Shown one piece after another: positions 18,877 to 28,610 of a stretch of 64,000 nucleotides of DNA. The stretch comes from Bacteroidota bacterium. GTDB lineage: Bacteria; Bacteroidota; Bacteroidia; AKYH767-A; OLB10. A program made the translations under genes and the position numbers. The DNA lies in assembly GCA_016722525.1 (NCBI GenBank), contig JADKJB010000001.1:248001-312000 (forward strand). Reading direction: 5' to 3'. Under the pieces are notes generated by a model. The model was not told where the DNA came from and made no database searches. It saw nothing but the letters and a program-made list of their open reading frames with translations. Within the stretch, counting starts at the first letter, position 1. The number at the start of each line of letters is the position of its first letter.

Positions 18877-20139
18877 ATGAAAATTTTGTTGGTTCATAAG
18901 TTCTGGAGAAAAGTAGGTGGTGCGGAAGTTTATTTCCAGGATGTGGCTCGCATTCTGCGCAACCATGGTCATGAAATAAAAATTTACACTACCGATTTTG
19001 ACGCAGAAGGCAGCCGTGATGTTTATCCTCGCGATAAAAATGTAATCTTTGGTGAAACTGCCGACTATCTTAAAGGTGGATACTTTTCTCGCCTAAAAAA
19101 TATCCCTGAAGTAATTTATTCTCAAAAAATAAAGAACATTTTAGAAATGTATTGGAAGATTTTAAACCCGACTTAGTTCATGTTTTTGCTATCTATGTAA
19201 CTATCACACCCAGCATTCTGGATGCATGTAGGGAAGAGCATGTACCCGTTGTTATGTCATGCAATGACTATAAACATATTTGTCCTAATTATCGCCTCTT
19301 TCATCACGGAAAAATTTGTGAAGATTGTAAAGGCGGCAAATTCTATAAAGCAGTAGTAAATAATTGTTGTAAACATTCTATTGGTGTCAGCGTAGTAAGC
19401 GCTCTGGAATCCTATTTTCATGATTTCAAAAATATTTGGAAAAAAAATATTCATACCTTTCTTTTTGAGAGTCAATTTATGATGAATAAAACGGAAGAGT
19501 TTTGGGGAAAAGGTGCTGCGAATCTTGAGTTTCTGGGCAAACCTTTCAATGCAACTCAGTTTCGGGTTTCCACTAACACCAGTGGCTATATTCTTTTTTT
19601 GGGAAGACTATCCGATGAAAAAGGTGTTGATATACTTTTAAAAGCTATGAAAGAGGTGCCCGATGCAAAACTTAAAATTGCAGGTAGTGGCACGCACCGC
19701 GTTTTTCTTGAACAATTTGCCAGGACTGAAAAAATTACCAACATTGAATTTCTCGGTTCAGTTCATGGTGAAGATTTAGAAACGCTTTTTAACAATTGTA
19801 GTTTTGTAGTTGTCCCTTCGCTGTGGCATGAAAATTTTCCTTATGTTATGATGGAATCTTTTGCTCGGGGAAAAGCTGTGCTGGGTTCCGACAAAGGAGG
19901 AATACCCGAATATATTATACCCGGTGAAACCGGATATATTTTCAGTCACATAATCATATTGAATTGCAGCTTATATAAAGGAACTTTGGAACAATCCTGG
20001 AAAAGCAGTTCAAATGGGTTTGAAAGCGAAGGAATTGGCTGACATACAGTTTAATGAGGAAATTTTTTACCAACGATTATCAGACATTTATCAAAAAGTT
20101 TCTGGAAAAGTCATTAAAAAACACGAATTTTCGGCCTGA
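18877..20139 (+). CDS. GT4-family glycosyltransferase (three missing bases)
   Basis: A GT-B fold retaining glycosyltransferase of about 421 residues. N-terminal domain: KILLVHKFWRKVGGAEVYFQDVARIL, then after a break at 19145-19147 LEDFKPDLVHVFAIYVT and MSCNDYKHICPNYRLFHHGKICEDC. C-terminal donor domain: ILFLGRLSDEKGVDILLKAM, LKIAGSG, IEFLGSVHG, the VVVPSLWHENFPYVMMESFARGKAVLGSDKGGIPEYI segment with the catalytic E-x7-E type motif. Two more undercalls near 19950 and 19971 hide the last 65 residues, which end at 20139 (IKKHEFSA). Likely adds a sugar to a lipid-linked glycan, given its neighbours. Confidence 0.88.
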
Positions 20140-20163
20140 AAAGGGAGAGTTTGCCCTGAAAGC

Positions 20164-21090
20164 ATGGAATCGATTAATAAAAAAAAATTAGCAAATCTTA
20201 TTATTGCAGGGGTGAATAAGGCGGGATCTACATCGCTATTTCACTACCTGGCCGCACACCCCGATGTGTGTGGATCAAAAGATAAAGAAACCTGTTATTT
20301 TCTGCCACTTTTATACCATGAAACTATTCCTCCATTAATTGAATACGAAAAGCAATTTTTACACTGCAATAATGCCAAATACCGAATGGAAGCAACTCCT
20401 GCTTATGTTTTTGGTGGAGAAAAAATAGCTTCAGAAATTCACACTACACTTGGTTCCGTAAAAATAATTATCATTTTAAAAGATCCTGTAGATCGTTTAA
20501 TTTCATTTTATCAACGAAAAAAAGCTACTTTTCAGCTTTCTCAGAATATGGATCTCGGTGAATATGTGAAAATGTGTCTTGCTAAATCAGCTGATGAACT
20601 TGATCTGAGAGAAAACCAGGTGTATACCGGAATATCACTTGGTTTGTATCATAATTTTCTTGAACCCTGGCTGCATCTTTACGGAAGCAATTGTAAAATT
20701 GTGTTCTTTGATGATCTAAAAAAGAACACCGGCGGTTTTATGAAAGATATAGCTAAATGGCTGGAAATAGATGAACGATTTTATGATGATTTTGAATTTG
20801 ATGTGAAAAACAAATCTCTCAATTACAAAAATCGTATGCTGCATCGTATTGCAGTTAGCGCTAATAACGCCGGCCAGCGCCTGTGGCGGAATAATCCTGA
20901 TTTTAAGAAAAAAATCTTAGGCTTGTATTATAAATTCAATGGCACCGTATTCGAAAACAAAGACAGTGATACAATTAAATTTCTAAGAAATTATTTCAAG
21001 CCTCATAATGAACAATTACAAAAAATACTAATTGCTCACGGAATTGAAAATTTACCCGACTGGTTAAACCCTGTGAAAGAAACTGCATGA
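20164..21090 (+). CDS. sulfotransferase 2
   Basis: An intact 308-residue PAPS-dependent sulfotransferase. The 5'-phosphosulfate loop is IIAGVNKAGSTSLFHYL (residues 12-28) and the 3'-phosphate motif is IILKDPVDRLISFY near residue 100. The KMRMEATPAYVF-like segment (YRMEATPAYVFGG) and the FFDDLKKN segment are typical of heparan-sulfate-type bacterial sulfotransferases. Its stop codon overlaps the start of sulfotransferase 3 (ATGA, 21087-21090), so the two are coupled and may modify the same glycan at different positions. Confidence 0.92.
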   Translation: MESINKKKLANLIIAGVNKAGSTSLFHYLAAHPDVCGSKDKETCYFLPLLYHETIPPLIEYEKQFLHCNNAKYRMEATPAYVFGGEKIASEIHTTLGSVKIIIILKDPVDRLISFYQRKKATFQLSQNMDLGEYVKMCLAKSADELDLRENQVYTGISLGLYHNFLEPWLHLYGSNCKIVFFDDLKKNTGGFMKDIAKWLEIDERFYDDFEFDVKNKSLNYKNRMLHRIAVSANNAGQRLWRNNPDFKKKILGLYYKFNGTVFENKDSDTIKFLRNYFKPHNEQLQKILIAHGIENLPDWLNPVKETA

Positions 21091-22079
21091 TTGCGCAACT
21101 GAATAAAGCCTACCTTTTTGCCAAACCGTCCAAAGTGGTTCCAAGGTTGTTGTCGTATTTCTTTTATGAAGGCCGACCAGCTACAACACGAGGACAATGG
21201 TTTAATCCCATCACCTTCCGTGTGTTGAAAAATGCTTCCCATTCAAATCAAATTCCAGAGTGCGAATCACCTGTTTTTATAACCGGTACCGGAAGAAGCG
21301 GATCTACTATTTTAGGCCTCGTTCTTTCCATGCATCCTGATGTTGGTTTCTTGAATGAACCAAAAGCATTATGGTTTGTTGCCAATCCAAAAGATGATTT
21401 GATTGGTAGCTATTCCAATGGCGATGCATTGTATTTCATGAATGCAAATGATGCCACACCTGCCATTTCTTCAAATGTTAAGTCAATTTATTCCTCCTAT
21501 TTACAAATCTCCAGCTCAAAACGGATAGTAGACAAATTTCCTGAAATGATTTTCAGAATTGAATATTTGAACACTATTTTCAATAACCCTAAATATCTGT
21601 TTTTGTTTAGAAATCCCTGGTCAACGATTGCATCCACTGCTATCTGGTCAAATCAACACACTAATGTTGCTAAACATGAAGACTGGTGGGGTGTTAATAA
21701 CCGGAAGTGGAATTTGCTTTTGGAACAAGTAGTAACTCATGATCCACACCTGAGCAAGTACAAAAAGGAAATTGAAAAATTTGTCAGTCAAACCGATAAA
21801 GCAGCGGTAGAATGGATTGCTACTATGAACCAGGGACTCAAAATGATGGAACTTTTTCCGGAAAAAATCATGCCCGTCAAATATGAGGATTTAGCAGGCG
21901 ACCCTGAAAAAAATCTAAAGGCTATCTGTGATTTTATTCAATTATCGCCCTCTTCGGAATTTATTGATTTCAGCAAAAAAAACATTCATCCCACCGAACC
22001 ACATAACCAGATTGCGATCCACCCTTTGCTGTCAGCACCTATTGCTGACTTATGCCTCAAACTTGGGTATAAGTTTTAA
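21087..22079 (+). CDS. sulfotransferase 3
   Basis: A 330-residue sulfotransferase, divergent from its neighbours. The P-loop-like PAPS site FITGTGRSGSTILGLVLSMHP is at about residues 66-86, after a longer N-terminal region, and the 3'-phosphate contact region is FLFRNPWSTIAS near 172. PVKYEDLAGDPEKNLKAICDFI marks the conserved C-terminal helix. The larger spacing between motifs and the long N-terminus put it in a separate subgroup from sulfotransferases 1 and 2. Followed at once by a convergent glycosidase gene. Confidence 0.9.
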   Translation: MIAQLNKAYLFAKPSKVVPRLLSYFFYEGRPATTRGQWFNPITFRVLKNASHSNQIPECESPVFITGTGRSGSTILGLVLSMHPDVGFLNEPKALWFVANPKDDLIGSYSNGDALYFMNANDATPAISSNVKSIYSSYLQISSSKRIVDKFPEMIFRIEYLNTIFNNPKYLFLFRNPWSTIASTAIWSNQHTNVAKHEDWWGVNNRKWNLLLEQVVTHDPHLSKYKKEIEKFVSQTDKAAVEWIATMNQGLKMMELFPEKIMPVKYEDLAGDPEKNLKAICDFIQLSPSSEFIDFSKKNIHPTEPHNQIAIHPLLSAPIADLCLKLGYKF

Positions 22080-22086
22080 TTTCCTA

Positions 22087-23622
22087 CTAAAAGGGTGACA
22101 GGTAGGCAGGTAATTTAATTTTCGAACCTGCACCCGATGTTTTATGCAAATCTTCCTCCTTAGCTATTTGTTGTTGGGGTATTGCATCAAGTTGCGTAAA
22201 TGTCACATCACCGGTAATGATTTCTGAAAAATCAACGGTTACCGCTTTAGAAGATAAATTTGTTACAATTACTTTTTTCTGTTTATTGCCTTTGACGATC
22301 CATCCATTTAAAGAAGGATATTTTTGTCCACGGTTTGCACTCAAAGATTCATTATTGCTAAAATTCAACTTGACAGCTAAACCACCTTCAGCCATGGCTT
22401 GTCCTGACAGAGCGAGACAATGGCCTGCAGCTGTAAAATCAAATTGCTTAGTAGTCTTAGGCTTTAAGGCCTTAGCAAATCCTTGATTGTTATTAAAAAT
22501 TGCAGCAAACTGAGCGGAGGTAGTTAGATTATGAAAACAAATGAGTTCTGTTGCTGGATTTTCAAGAAACAATAATGTTTGTGATAAGGCGTATAACCCA
22601 TGCGCCCATGTGCCGGCCAAAACACCCTCACGCTCAAACAAATTATATTCAGTAACCCAGGCTTTCATCCCTTTAGGCAATATTTTATAGTCATACGTAT
22701 TTGCATTGTTCCATCTCATAAAAGGAGACCCTAGAATAAAAGCAATAGATCCGGGCTTATCAAAAGCCGTTTGCATTGAGGATGCTTTTTCTTTTGCCGT
22801 CTCATTTTCGTTATCAGATTCAAGTTGATTACTTAGAAAATTGAAACCACTGCCTCCATAAACATGAAAAGTAATTGCATCAGCACCCTTTATCTCAGCC
22901 AATACTTCTCTGTTCCAATTGTTGGTACGCTCTGCAAATTTTTTCTCCTTTTTAGCGGCTCCCTCTTTTACTGAGCTCCCTACAACTGCTATACGAGCAT
23001 TTGGAAATTCTTTCTTTAATTCAATGATCCACTTGTTAGCTTCAATGGCGTAGTCTTTCCCAGACGGAAATTTCTTTACATAAAAACCCTCACCTAAATA
23101 CAATTCGTTATCCAACTCAATATAATTTACTGGCAGCCCCAATTTTTTTGCTGCATTCAGCATTTCCAACTGGTACCTGACTGTGCTGTTCATTAAATTC
23201 AGCACGTACAGTGGTTGAGCACCGGATTTGTCGCAAGCAAACTTGAGATCTTCCAACTTTATAGGATTGGGTGTTTGGATACTTTTCCATTCACTCTTTA
23301 GTTCAATACCTTCCATGAGCCAACCTGTTTTCCAATCCCAGTAACTGGCCACTGTGCCACCCGGATACCGGATTAAGCCCGGCTGTAATTCCTTGACCCG
23401 TTCTACAAACCCGGGAGCCTGCCAGGATGGACCTCGCATCATTTGTGCGTTGAAACCGTTAAAATTTCCAGAAAGTGTAATTACTTTGCCGGCATCTTCA
23501 CTTGTCTTGACCAGGCCCACTAAGTTGGCATTTTGTGAAGTTGGCCTTTTTTCCTGACTGGTGCAGCTGGTGGTGCTTCCTACAAAAAACAGGATGATTA
23601 AAATAAATTTATTTGCTTTCAT
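22087..23622 (-). CDS. secreted clan GH-A-like glycoside hydrolase (lipoprotein)
   Basis: A 511-residue lipoprotein (signal peptide with lipobox ending STTSC, Cys20). The body is a (beta/alpha)8 hydrolase resembling GH79/GH39 or alpha-L-arabinofuranosidase-like enzymes: LIRYPGGTVASYWDW (84-97), the likely acid/base Glu173 in IELDNEL, HVYGGSG (253-259), and the likely nucleophile Glu325 in AWVTEYNLFE. A beta-sandwich domain follows (about 410-511). Both catalytic Glu residues are present. It is encoded convergently inside the sulfated-glycan locus, so it may trim or degrade that or a host/algal glycan; which family and bond it cuts cannot be settled here. Confidence 0.82.
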   Translation of the reverse strand: MKANKFILIILFFVGSTTSCTSQEKRPTSQNANLVGLVKTSEDAGKVITLSGNFNGFNAQMMRGPSWQAPGFVERVKELQPGLIRYPGGTVASYWDWKTGWLMEGIELKSEWKSIQTPNPIKLEDLKFACDKSGAQPLYVLNLMNSTVRYQLEMLNAAKKLGLPVNYIELDNELYLGEGFYVKKFPSGKDYAIEANKWIIELKKEFPNARIAVVGSSVKEGAAKKEKKFAERTNNWNREVLAEIKGADAITFHVYGGSGFNFLSNQLESDNENETAKEKASSMQTAFDKPGSIAFILGSPFMRWNNANTYDYKILPKGMKAWVTEYNLFEREGVLAGTWAHGLYALSQTLLFLENPATELICFHNLTTSAQFAAIFNNNQGFAKALKPKTTKQFDFTAAGHCLALSGQAMAEGGLAVKLNFSNNESLSANRGQKYPSLNGWIVKGNKQKKVIVTNLSSKAVTVDFSEIITGDVTFTQLDAIPQQQIAKEEDLHKTSGAGSKIKLPAYLSPF

Positions 23623-23917
23623 ATACTATATGGAATGTTCCGATATTTTATTCAAATTTAGGAAATTTAAATAATTCGAAGCCTTGAAAGTTATTAACTA
23701 TAACTATTTTTGCTATTATTGAAAAATGTTGAAAGATATCGCATCCTGCTTACTAGCCGAACAACATAGAATGTTAATTTCGCTCACTGGTCTGGCTGAA
23801 TACGGTTGCAAATAACAGAAGTAGAACCGAAAAAATTAGTAGCATATTGCATGTTGGCAATTCAGGTACTCTAACATCCAAGTTTATCGTGTCAACTGGC
23901 ATTTAATTTAATTCTAA

Positions 23918-24937
23918 GAAAGCAAAATCATTCAAACCTCCATTTTCATTTCCGGCAATAGCCGCTCAGGCACAACAATGATGTCAAGAATTCTTGGCAA
24001 TCATCAGGATATTTTTTCTTTTCAGGAGCTTCACTATTTTGACGAACAACTTAAGGGTGGCGATGCAACTATTGATTTGAATTTGAGTGATGCAGTCAAG
24101 CTTTATGCTAAATTATGCAACATCCAGCGAAATGGCTATTTTGGAAATCAAAACATAACACCATTTTTAATTGAGGCTGAAATCAAGTTGAAAGAATTGA
24201 ATTCGCTGCAGGCAATTGCTGTTTACAAAAAATTTATTTTTGATGAAACGAGTCGTAATCATAAGAGCATTCCGTGCAAACAAACCCCTCAAAATGTTTT
24301 TGCACTCGATCAAATTCTTGCCACTTTCCCTGATTGCAAGGCAATAGTAATGATTCGTGACCCAAGAGAAGTTTTGCTTTCGCAGAAAAACAAGTGGAAA
24401 CGCCGACAACTTTCCGGGGGTAAAATTCCACTTTGGGAATCTTTAAGATCTCGCGTAAATTATCACCCTATTACCATCAGTAAAATATGGAATGCTGCAG
24501 TAAATCAAGGCTTTAAATTTAAGAATGACCCAAGAGTGCTTTATGTGTATTATGAAAAACTTTTAAGGCATCCTGAATTAGAGTTAAAAGAAGTATGCAA
24601 GCATATCGGTATTCCATACACTTCCGAATTACTCGATATTCCTATTGCGGGATCATCAAACATCGGCGATTTCACTGATCAAAGAGGAATTGACAGCAGC
24701 AAAACTGGTCAATGGAGAAAAGGTGGACTCTCCAATACAGAAATAGCTCTTTGTGAAAAACTAACAGAGAGACTTATGCATGAAACCGGATATGAACTTT
24801 CTGGCATTAAACCAAATACACTTTCAAGAATCTGGTATTCGTTTTCTTTACCATTTAGTTTGTTCCTGGCAGTGCTTTTCAATATTAAACGCTTGAAAAA
24901 CCCTGTTCAATTAATACAACGATTCAATCAAAAATAA
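23918..24937 (+). CDS. sulfotransferase 4 (start uncertain)
   Basis: A sulfotransferase of at least 320 residues. The frame is open from 23918; the PAPS loop FISGNSRSGTTMMSRILG is encoded from 23945 and lies upstream of the first ATG (23978), so starting at that ATG would remove the active site. No start codon is visible between the stop at 23915 and the loop, so either an unusual start is used or another undercall hides the true one. Later motifs are AIVMIRDPREVLLSQKNKW (3'-phosphate site) and VYYEKLLRHPELELKEVCKHIGI. Last gene of the sulfation locus. Confidence 0.82.
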   Translation, partial: ESKIIQTSIFISGNSRSGTTMMSRILGNHQDIFSFQELHYFDEQLKGGDATIDLNLSDAVKLYAKLCNIQRNGYFGNQNITPFLIEAEIKLKELNSLQAIAVYKKFIFDETSRNHKSIPCKQTPQNVFALDQILATFPDCKAIVMIRDPREVLLSQKNKWKRRQLSGGKIPLWESLRSRVNYHPITISKIWNAAVNQGFKFKNDPRVLYVYYEKLLRHPELELKEVCKHIGIPYTSELLDIPIAGSSNIGDFTDQRGIDSSKTGQWRKGGLSNTEIALCEKLTERLMHETGYELSGIKPNTLSRIWYSFSLPFSLFLAVLFNIKRLKNPVQLIQRFNQK

Positions 24938-24984
24938 GGAGCTGACAATAATTTTTCTACAAAATAGTTTCAAAGATCGATATC

Positions 24985-26181
24985 CTAACCCGGGTCTTTT
25001 TCAAAATACCCTACACTTCCACCAACCCATGTTTTATTTAAATTAAATTTAACACCAATCATTTCACCTTTACTTAATCGTGCCATGTTGATAATGAGCT
25101 TAGGGTCCTGTTCTCCGGCTGTCCAGCTATAAAGCATTCGAATTTCAGTTTTTACATTTCCATCAGTGGAAGGAATAATCGGCTCATATTTAACTTTACG
25201 TTGCAAAATCCAATTTTCAGGATCTTTCACATTCGTAATAGCTTCTTTAGTTACATGAAAAACCACGCCGCTTCCGGAAAAAGAAAAAAGTGGTTTCAAA
25301 ACATAATTCTCCAGATCTAAAGGTATAGTTGATAGTTCATGCAAAAAAATGGTTTCAGGTACAAATGGATTTTTGAGAAAAGGCATGGTGAATTTGCTGA
25401 TTCGGAAAAACCAGTTAGGGTGTCCTGCCCATTCTACATCTACCTCTTCAGTTAAATTAAATTCACAGCTAAGATCTTTGCGTTGCTTGAATTCATCAAA
25501 TATAACGCGGTTGTATATACGCTTTACGGGGGTTAACTTTCCGTTTAATTCATAGAAGAGTTGGCGACCCTCTTTTTTTATCTTACTGATACAGACTGGT
25601 CGTATGCCGGTATTAATAAATGTGGCTAAAAAATCGATGCGTGTATTTTGTTTTTCCGGCTCCACCTCCAATAGTATTACATGATCAGGATGATGTCCGT
25701 TTAAAAGCAAGTTACACATGTGTGCGACGTATTCATTTTCAGTCATCCCCGCCAAATGACTCACTTCATTGGAGACGCCATAATGCTCTCTAAATTTTTG
25801 ACCGAGTAAATGTTGATAAAAAAATAAAGAGGGAAAGCCCTGCATCTCTATTAACTGTGGGTCCAGTTGCCAGTTAGCGTCGCGACAAATAGCAAAATCA
25901 AAGGCCAGCCACATCGATTGCCCCTCCTCACCGGGAACTTTTAATCCCGGAGGAATTGCTCTGTCAGTTAATGCTTTGTAATCGGGTCGTTTTATCACGC
26001 TGATAATTTCTTCACAGGCATGTACCAGTTTCTGCTTAAGTACCGCTGGAATAAAAACCGGTGTTTCAGCAATGCGAAATGGAATTATTTCACCTGCATA
26101 CGCATTCAAATCATCAATAAAAGCAGCATATTTTTCATCAGTAAAATTTGCATTAAACTGTTCTCTTAGAAATGGAATCAT
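24985..26181 (-). CDS. ATP-grasp-like ligase of unknown product
   Basis: A 398-residue soluble protein with no signal peptide. Residues about 255-370 look like an ATP-grasp core: NYVLKPLFSFSGSGVVF, a WILQRKVKYEP strand, and VKTEIRMLYSW carrying likely metal ligands. The N-terminal half includes GEEGQSMWLAFDFAICRD and PQLIEMQGFPSLFFYQ, reminiscent of the pre-ATP-grasp part of glutathionylspermidine-synthase-like proteins. I call it a probable carboxylate-amine ligase on these grounds, not on a firm family match. It is the last gene of a five-gene minus-strand run with two other ligases, an amidotransferase and an esterase. Confidence 0.7.
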   Translation of the reverse strand: MIPFLREQFNANFTDEKYAAFIDDLNAYAGEIIPFRIAETPVFIPAVLKQKLVHACEEIISVIKRPDYKALTDRAIPPGLKVPGEEGQSMWLAFDFAICRDANWQLDPQLIEMQGFPSLFFYQHLLGQKFREHYGVSNEVSHLAGMTENEYVAHMCNLLLNGHHPDHVILLEVEPEKQNTRIDFLATFINTGIRPVCISKIKKEGRQLFYELNGKLTPVKRIYNRVIFDEFKQRKDLSCEFNLTEEVDVEWAGHPNWFFRISKFTMPFLKNPFVPETIFLHELSTIPLDLENYVLKPLFSFSGSGVVFHVTKEAITNVKDPENWILQRKVKYEPIIPSTDGNVKTEIRMLYSWTAGEQDPKLIINMARLSKGEMIGVKFNLNKTWVGGSVGYFEKDPG

Positions 26182-26283
26182 GAGATAAGATAAAATTAGA
26201 ACATTAAAATTAGCAATTAATAGCTTTTGCTACTATAAATATATTTAAATATTCAATGATAAAAGTACGAAGAGGTTTACACT

Positions 26284-27138
26284 TTAATCAATAGAAAAAT
26301 GCCTTATTTTCATCATTGCAAGTTGCAGGAAACCAGGAAGCATAGCACTATAGGTGAGATGGATTTTGTTTTTGTCTTGCAGGTAATCAATCATTTCGTG
26401 ATACTTTTTTTCACCATAGCTGTTTAGCATCTGTTTCTTTTTATCGGGACGCTGAAAATAAAGATTCATTCCAAACTCATCCGCTTCGGGATGAAACTGA
26501 AAACCAATAAATTCATCTGAAAAACGAATTCCCATAGTAGCCCGTTCCAATGGCACATGGGCCCGTTCTTTTTCCACACACAAAACTTTAGCTCCTCTGA
26601 GTTCCATAGCGGAACTGTTAGGTTGCACCACTTGCCAGTCGCGGGAATCAACCGCATAAAATGGCTCAGGCAATTGCACTAAAAGAGGTTCTTGCTCTCC
26701 CAGATTTGTTTTATGAATGGGAAAAATCCCAAAAGCTGTAGATTTTCGTTTCTTAATTTCTGCAAGTTTCCAATGGCGCACTATCATTTGAAAAGAATGG
26801 CAAATCAAGAATACATATTTTTTTTGAACTCCGGGTTTATGATTGTGTTCCCAAATGCTGTCCATCAATGAAGTCCATCGCTGGTCCCACTCTTCTCCTT
26901 CACTGAGCGGACTTCCCGGCCCACCGGAGGAAATATAAATATCATAACTTAAATCAGGCATTTCATTTTTACCTCTAACATCAAAAACTTTCCATTCATG
27001 TGGAAATACCTGATCCCCAACAATTTGTTTTATGCCTCGCATCCCTTGGTTGGGATGATTGTTGTACATATCAAGAATGGCAATTCGTATTAGATGCTCC
27101 CCGGATGAAAAATCTTTAAAATGTTTGCGAAATGGCAT
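26284..27138 (-). CDS. class I glutamine amidotransferase-like protein
   Basis: A 284-residue class I glutamine amidotransferase (GATase1) domain protein. The oxyanion/Gly-rich element is YISSGGPGSPL (about residues 69-79), the nucleophile Cys lies in VFLICHSFQMI, and the catalytic His-x-Glu lies in FIGFQFHPEADEFG. The whole triad is therefore present, so the protein can in principle release ammonia from glutamine or hydrolyse a gamma-glutamyl bond. It lacks any fused synthetase domain; the adjacent ligases are the natural partners. The C-terminal 60 residues are an extension with no known fold. Confidence 0.85.
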   Translation of the reverse strand: MPFRKHFKDFSSGEHLIRIAILDMYNNHPNQGMRGIKQIVGDQVFPHEWKVFDVRGKNEMPDLSYDIYISSGGPGSPLSEGEEWDQRWTSLMDSIWEHNHKPGVQKKYVFLICHSFQMIVRHWKLAEIKKRKSTAFGIFPIHKTNLGEQEPLLVQLPEPFYAVDSRDWQVVQPNSSAMELRGAKVLCVEKERAHVPLERATMGIRFSDEFIGFQFHPEADEFGMNLYFQRPDKKKQMLNSYGEKKYHEMIDYLQDKNKIHLTYSAMLPGFLQLAMMKIRHFSID

Positions 27139-27354
27139 GTTGCAAAGATGGTCGGGACTTAGTTGTTATTTGATGCGTAGTTATGTAAAAGCAAAATCGA
27201 GCACAAAAGTAGCGATAAAAATTGAGATTCGAAAGCACCTTTTCCAAACACGAAGAATAGTATTGAGTGTTCGGATCAGGTGAGAATTCTCTTCTTAAAC
27301 TTCAATCAATTTCATTCCGATTCCGCTCTACTTTTGCCCTATTCTGCTCTACAG

Positions 27355-28527
27355 TTACAACCCTTTATTAGTTTCAGCAACTATATAATCAACAACTGCT
27401 TTAAGGTCACCGGTTTTTTTGAAAACTGCTAACTGACGGTCAGCACCGCTTCCTTCTTTAATCATAGTACGAATGTAACCGATTTCTTCTCTACTACCTA
27501 AATCATCTATAACATCCTCAACAAAAGCAAGTAGCTCTTCAGTAAGTTCTGCAACAGGCACCTCTTTTTCTTTTCCAAAATCTATAAGTTTGCCTTCAAT
27601 ACCATAACGTGCAGCTCTCCATCTGTTTTCCATAATCAGTGATCGCCCATATTGTCTGAAATCAAGATTTTGGTCCATTAGTTTCACCAATTTTGCAATA
27701 ATGGCCTGCATTAATGCTGCAAGAGCAATGGTCTCTTCAACACGCATTGGAATATCACACATTCTGAACTCAACGGTGTTAAAGAATGGATGCAATCTTA
27801 TATCATACCATATTTTTTTCCCGTTGTCGATACATTTTGTTTTAACAAGTAAATTAATATAACGATCATACTCTTCAGCACTGGAAAAATAATCAGGTAT
27901 ACCTGTACGAGGGAATTTATCGAATACTTTTACCCGATAGGATTTGAATCCTGTATTTCTACCTTGCCAAAAGGGCGAATTGGTAGAAAGAGCAAAAATA
28001 TGCGGGAGAAAATAACGGGCTGAGTTCATCAACTTAATCCCTTGTTCCCTGTTTTTGATTCCAACATGCACATGCAATCCGAAAATGAGATTGGAACGAG
28101 CTGCATCCTGCATTTCATTTACAATTTCATGATACCGTGGGTTATCTGTTATTAATTGATCCTGCCACATCGAGAAAGGATGTGTTCCTGCAGCTCCTAT
28201 GACCAACCCCTGTTGCTGTGCCAATTCAGCAACCATTTTCCTCAAATACAATACTTCTTCTTTCGCTTCCTTAATATTCCTGCAAATATTTGTTCCTACC
28301 TCAACAACAGATTGATGCATCTCAGATTTCACCTGCTCTTTCAAAATCATTTTTCCACCTTCAACAATTTGATGCATGTGTGAACGCAACTGCCGGGTTT
28401 CAGGATCAATTACCTGAAATTCCTCCTCAATTCCCAGAGTAAATGGAGGCAAATTAATTTGGTTTTGCTCAGTTGCTTCTATAACAGGTTTGTTAGTAAT
28501 AAGAGGAGTTAAAATTGGTTCAGACAT
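27355..28527 (-). CDS. carboxylate-amine ligase, GCS2/YbdK family
   Basis: A 390-residue member of the glutamate-cysteine ligase type 2 family, which makes amide bonds between a carboxylate (often glutamate) and an amine with ATP. Visible signatures are TLGIEEEFQVIDPETRQL (about 28-45), GAAGTHPFSMWQDQ, FGLHVHVGI, LSTNSPFWQGRNTG, and VEFRMCDIPMRVEE, which include the Glu and His metal ligands. Length is slightly above the 370 typical of YbdK. In Bacteroidota these enzymes occur in clusters whose product is not known; classical glutathione synthesis is not implied. Confidence 0.92.
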   Translation of the reverse strand: MSEPILTPLITNKPVIEATEQNQINLPPFTLGIEEEFQVIDPETRQLRSHMHQIVEGGKMILKEQVKSEMHQSVVEVGTNICRNIKEAKEEVLYLRKMVAELAQQQGLVIGAAGTHPFSMWQDQLITDNPRYHEIVNEMQDAARSNLIFGLHVHVGIKNREQGIKLMNSARYFLPHIFALSTNSPFWQGRNTGFKSYRVKVFDKFPRTGIPDYFSSAEEYDRYINLLVKTKCIDNGKKIWYDIRLHPFFNTVEFRMCDIPMRVEETIALAALMQAIIAKLVKLMDQNLDFRQYGRSLIMENRWRAARYGIEGKLIDFGKEKEVPVAELTEELLAFVEDVIDDLGSREEIGYIRTMIKEGSGADRQLAVFKKTGDLKAVVDYIVAETNKGL

Positions 28528-28610
28528 ATTTTAATGAATAACGTAAAATGATTTTGAATTGTTAAAATGTTTCTGTAGTAATTTTTTTGCTTTTTGTGAT
28601 GACCGGAAAA

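Noticed and set aside
15119..20139. Pseudogenes or programmed frameshifts in the glycan genes
   Set aside because: All breaks are one base too few at homopolymers and occur in many unrelated genes of the window, which points to sequence error.
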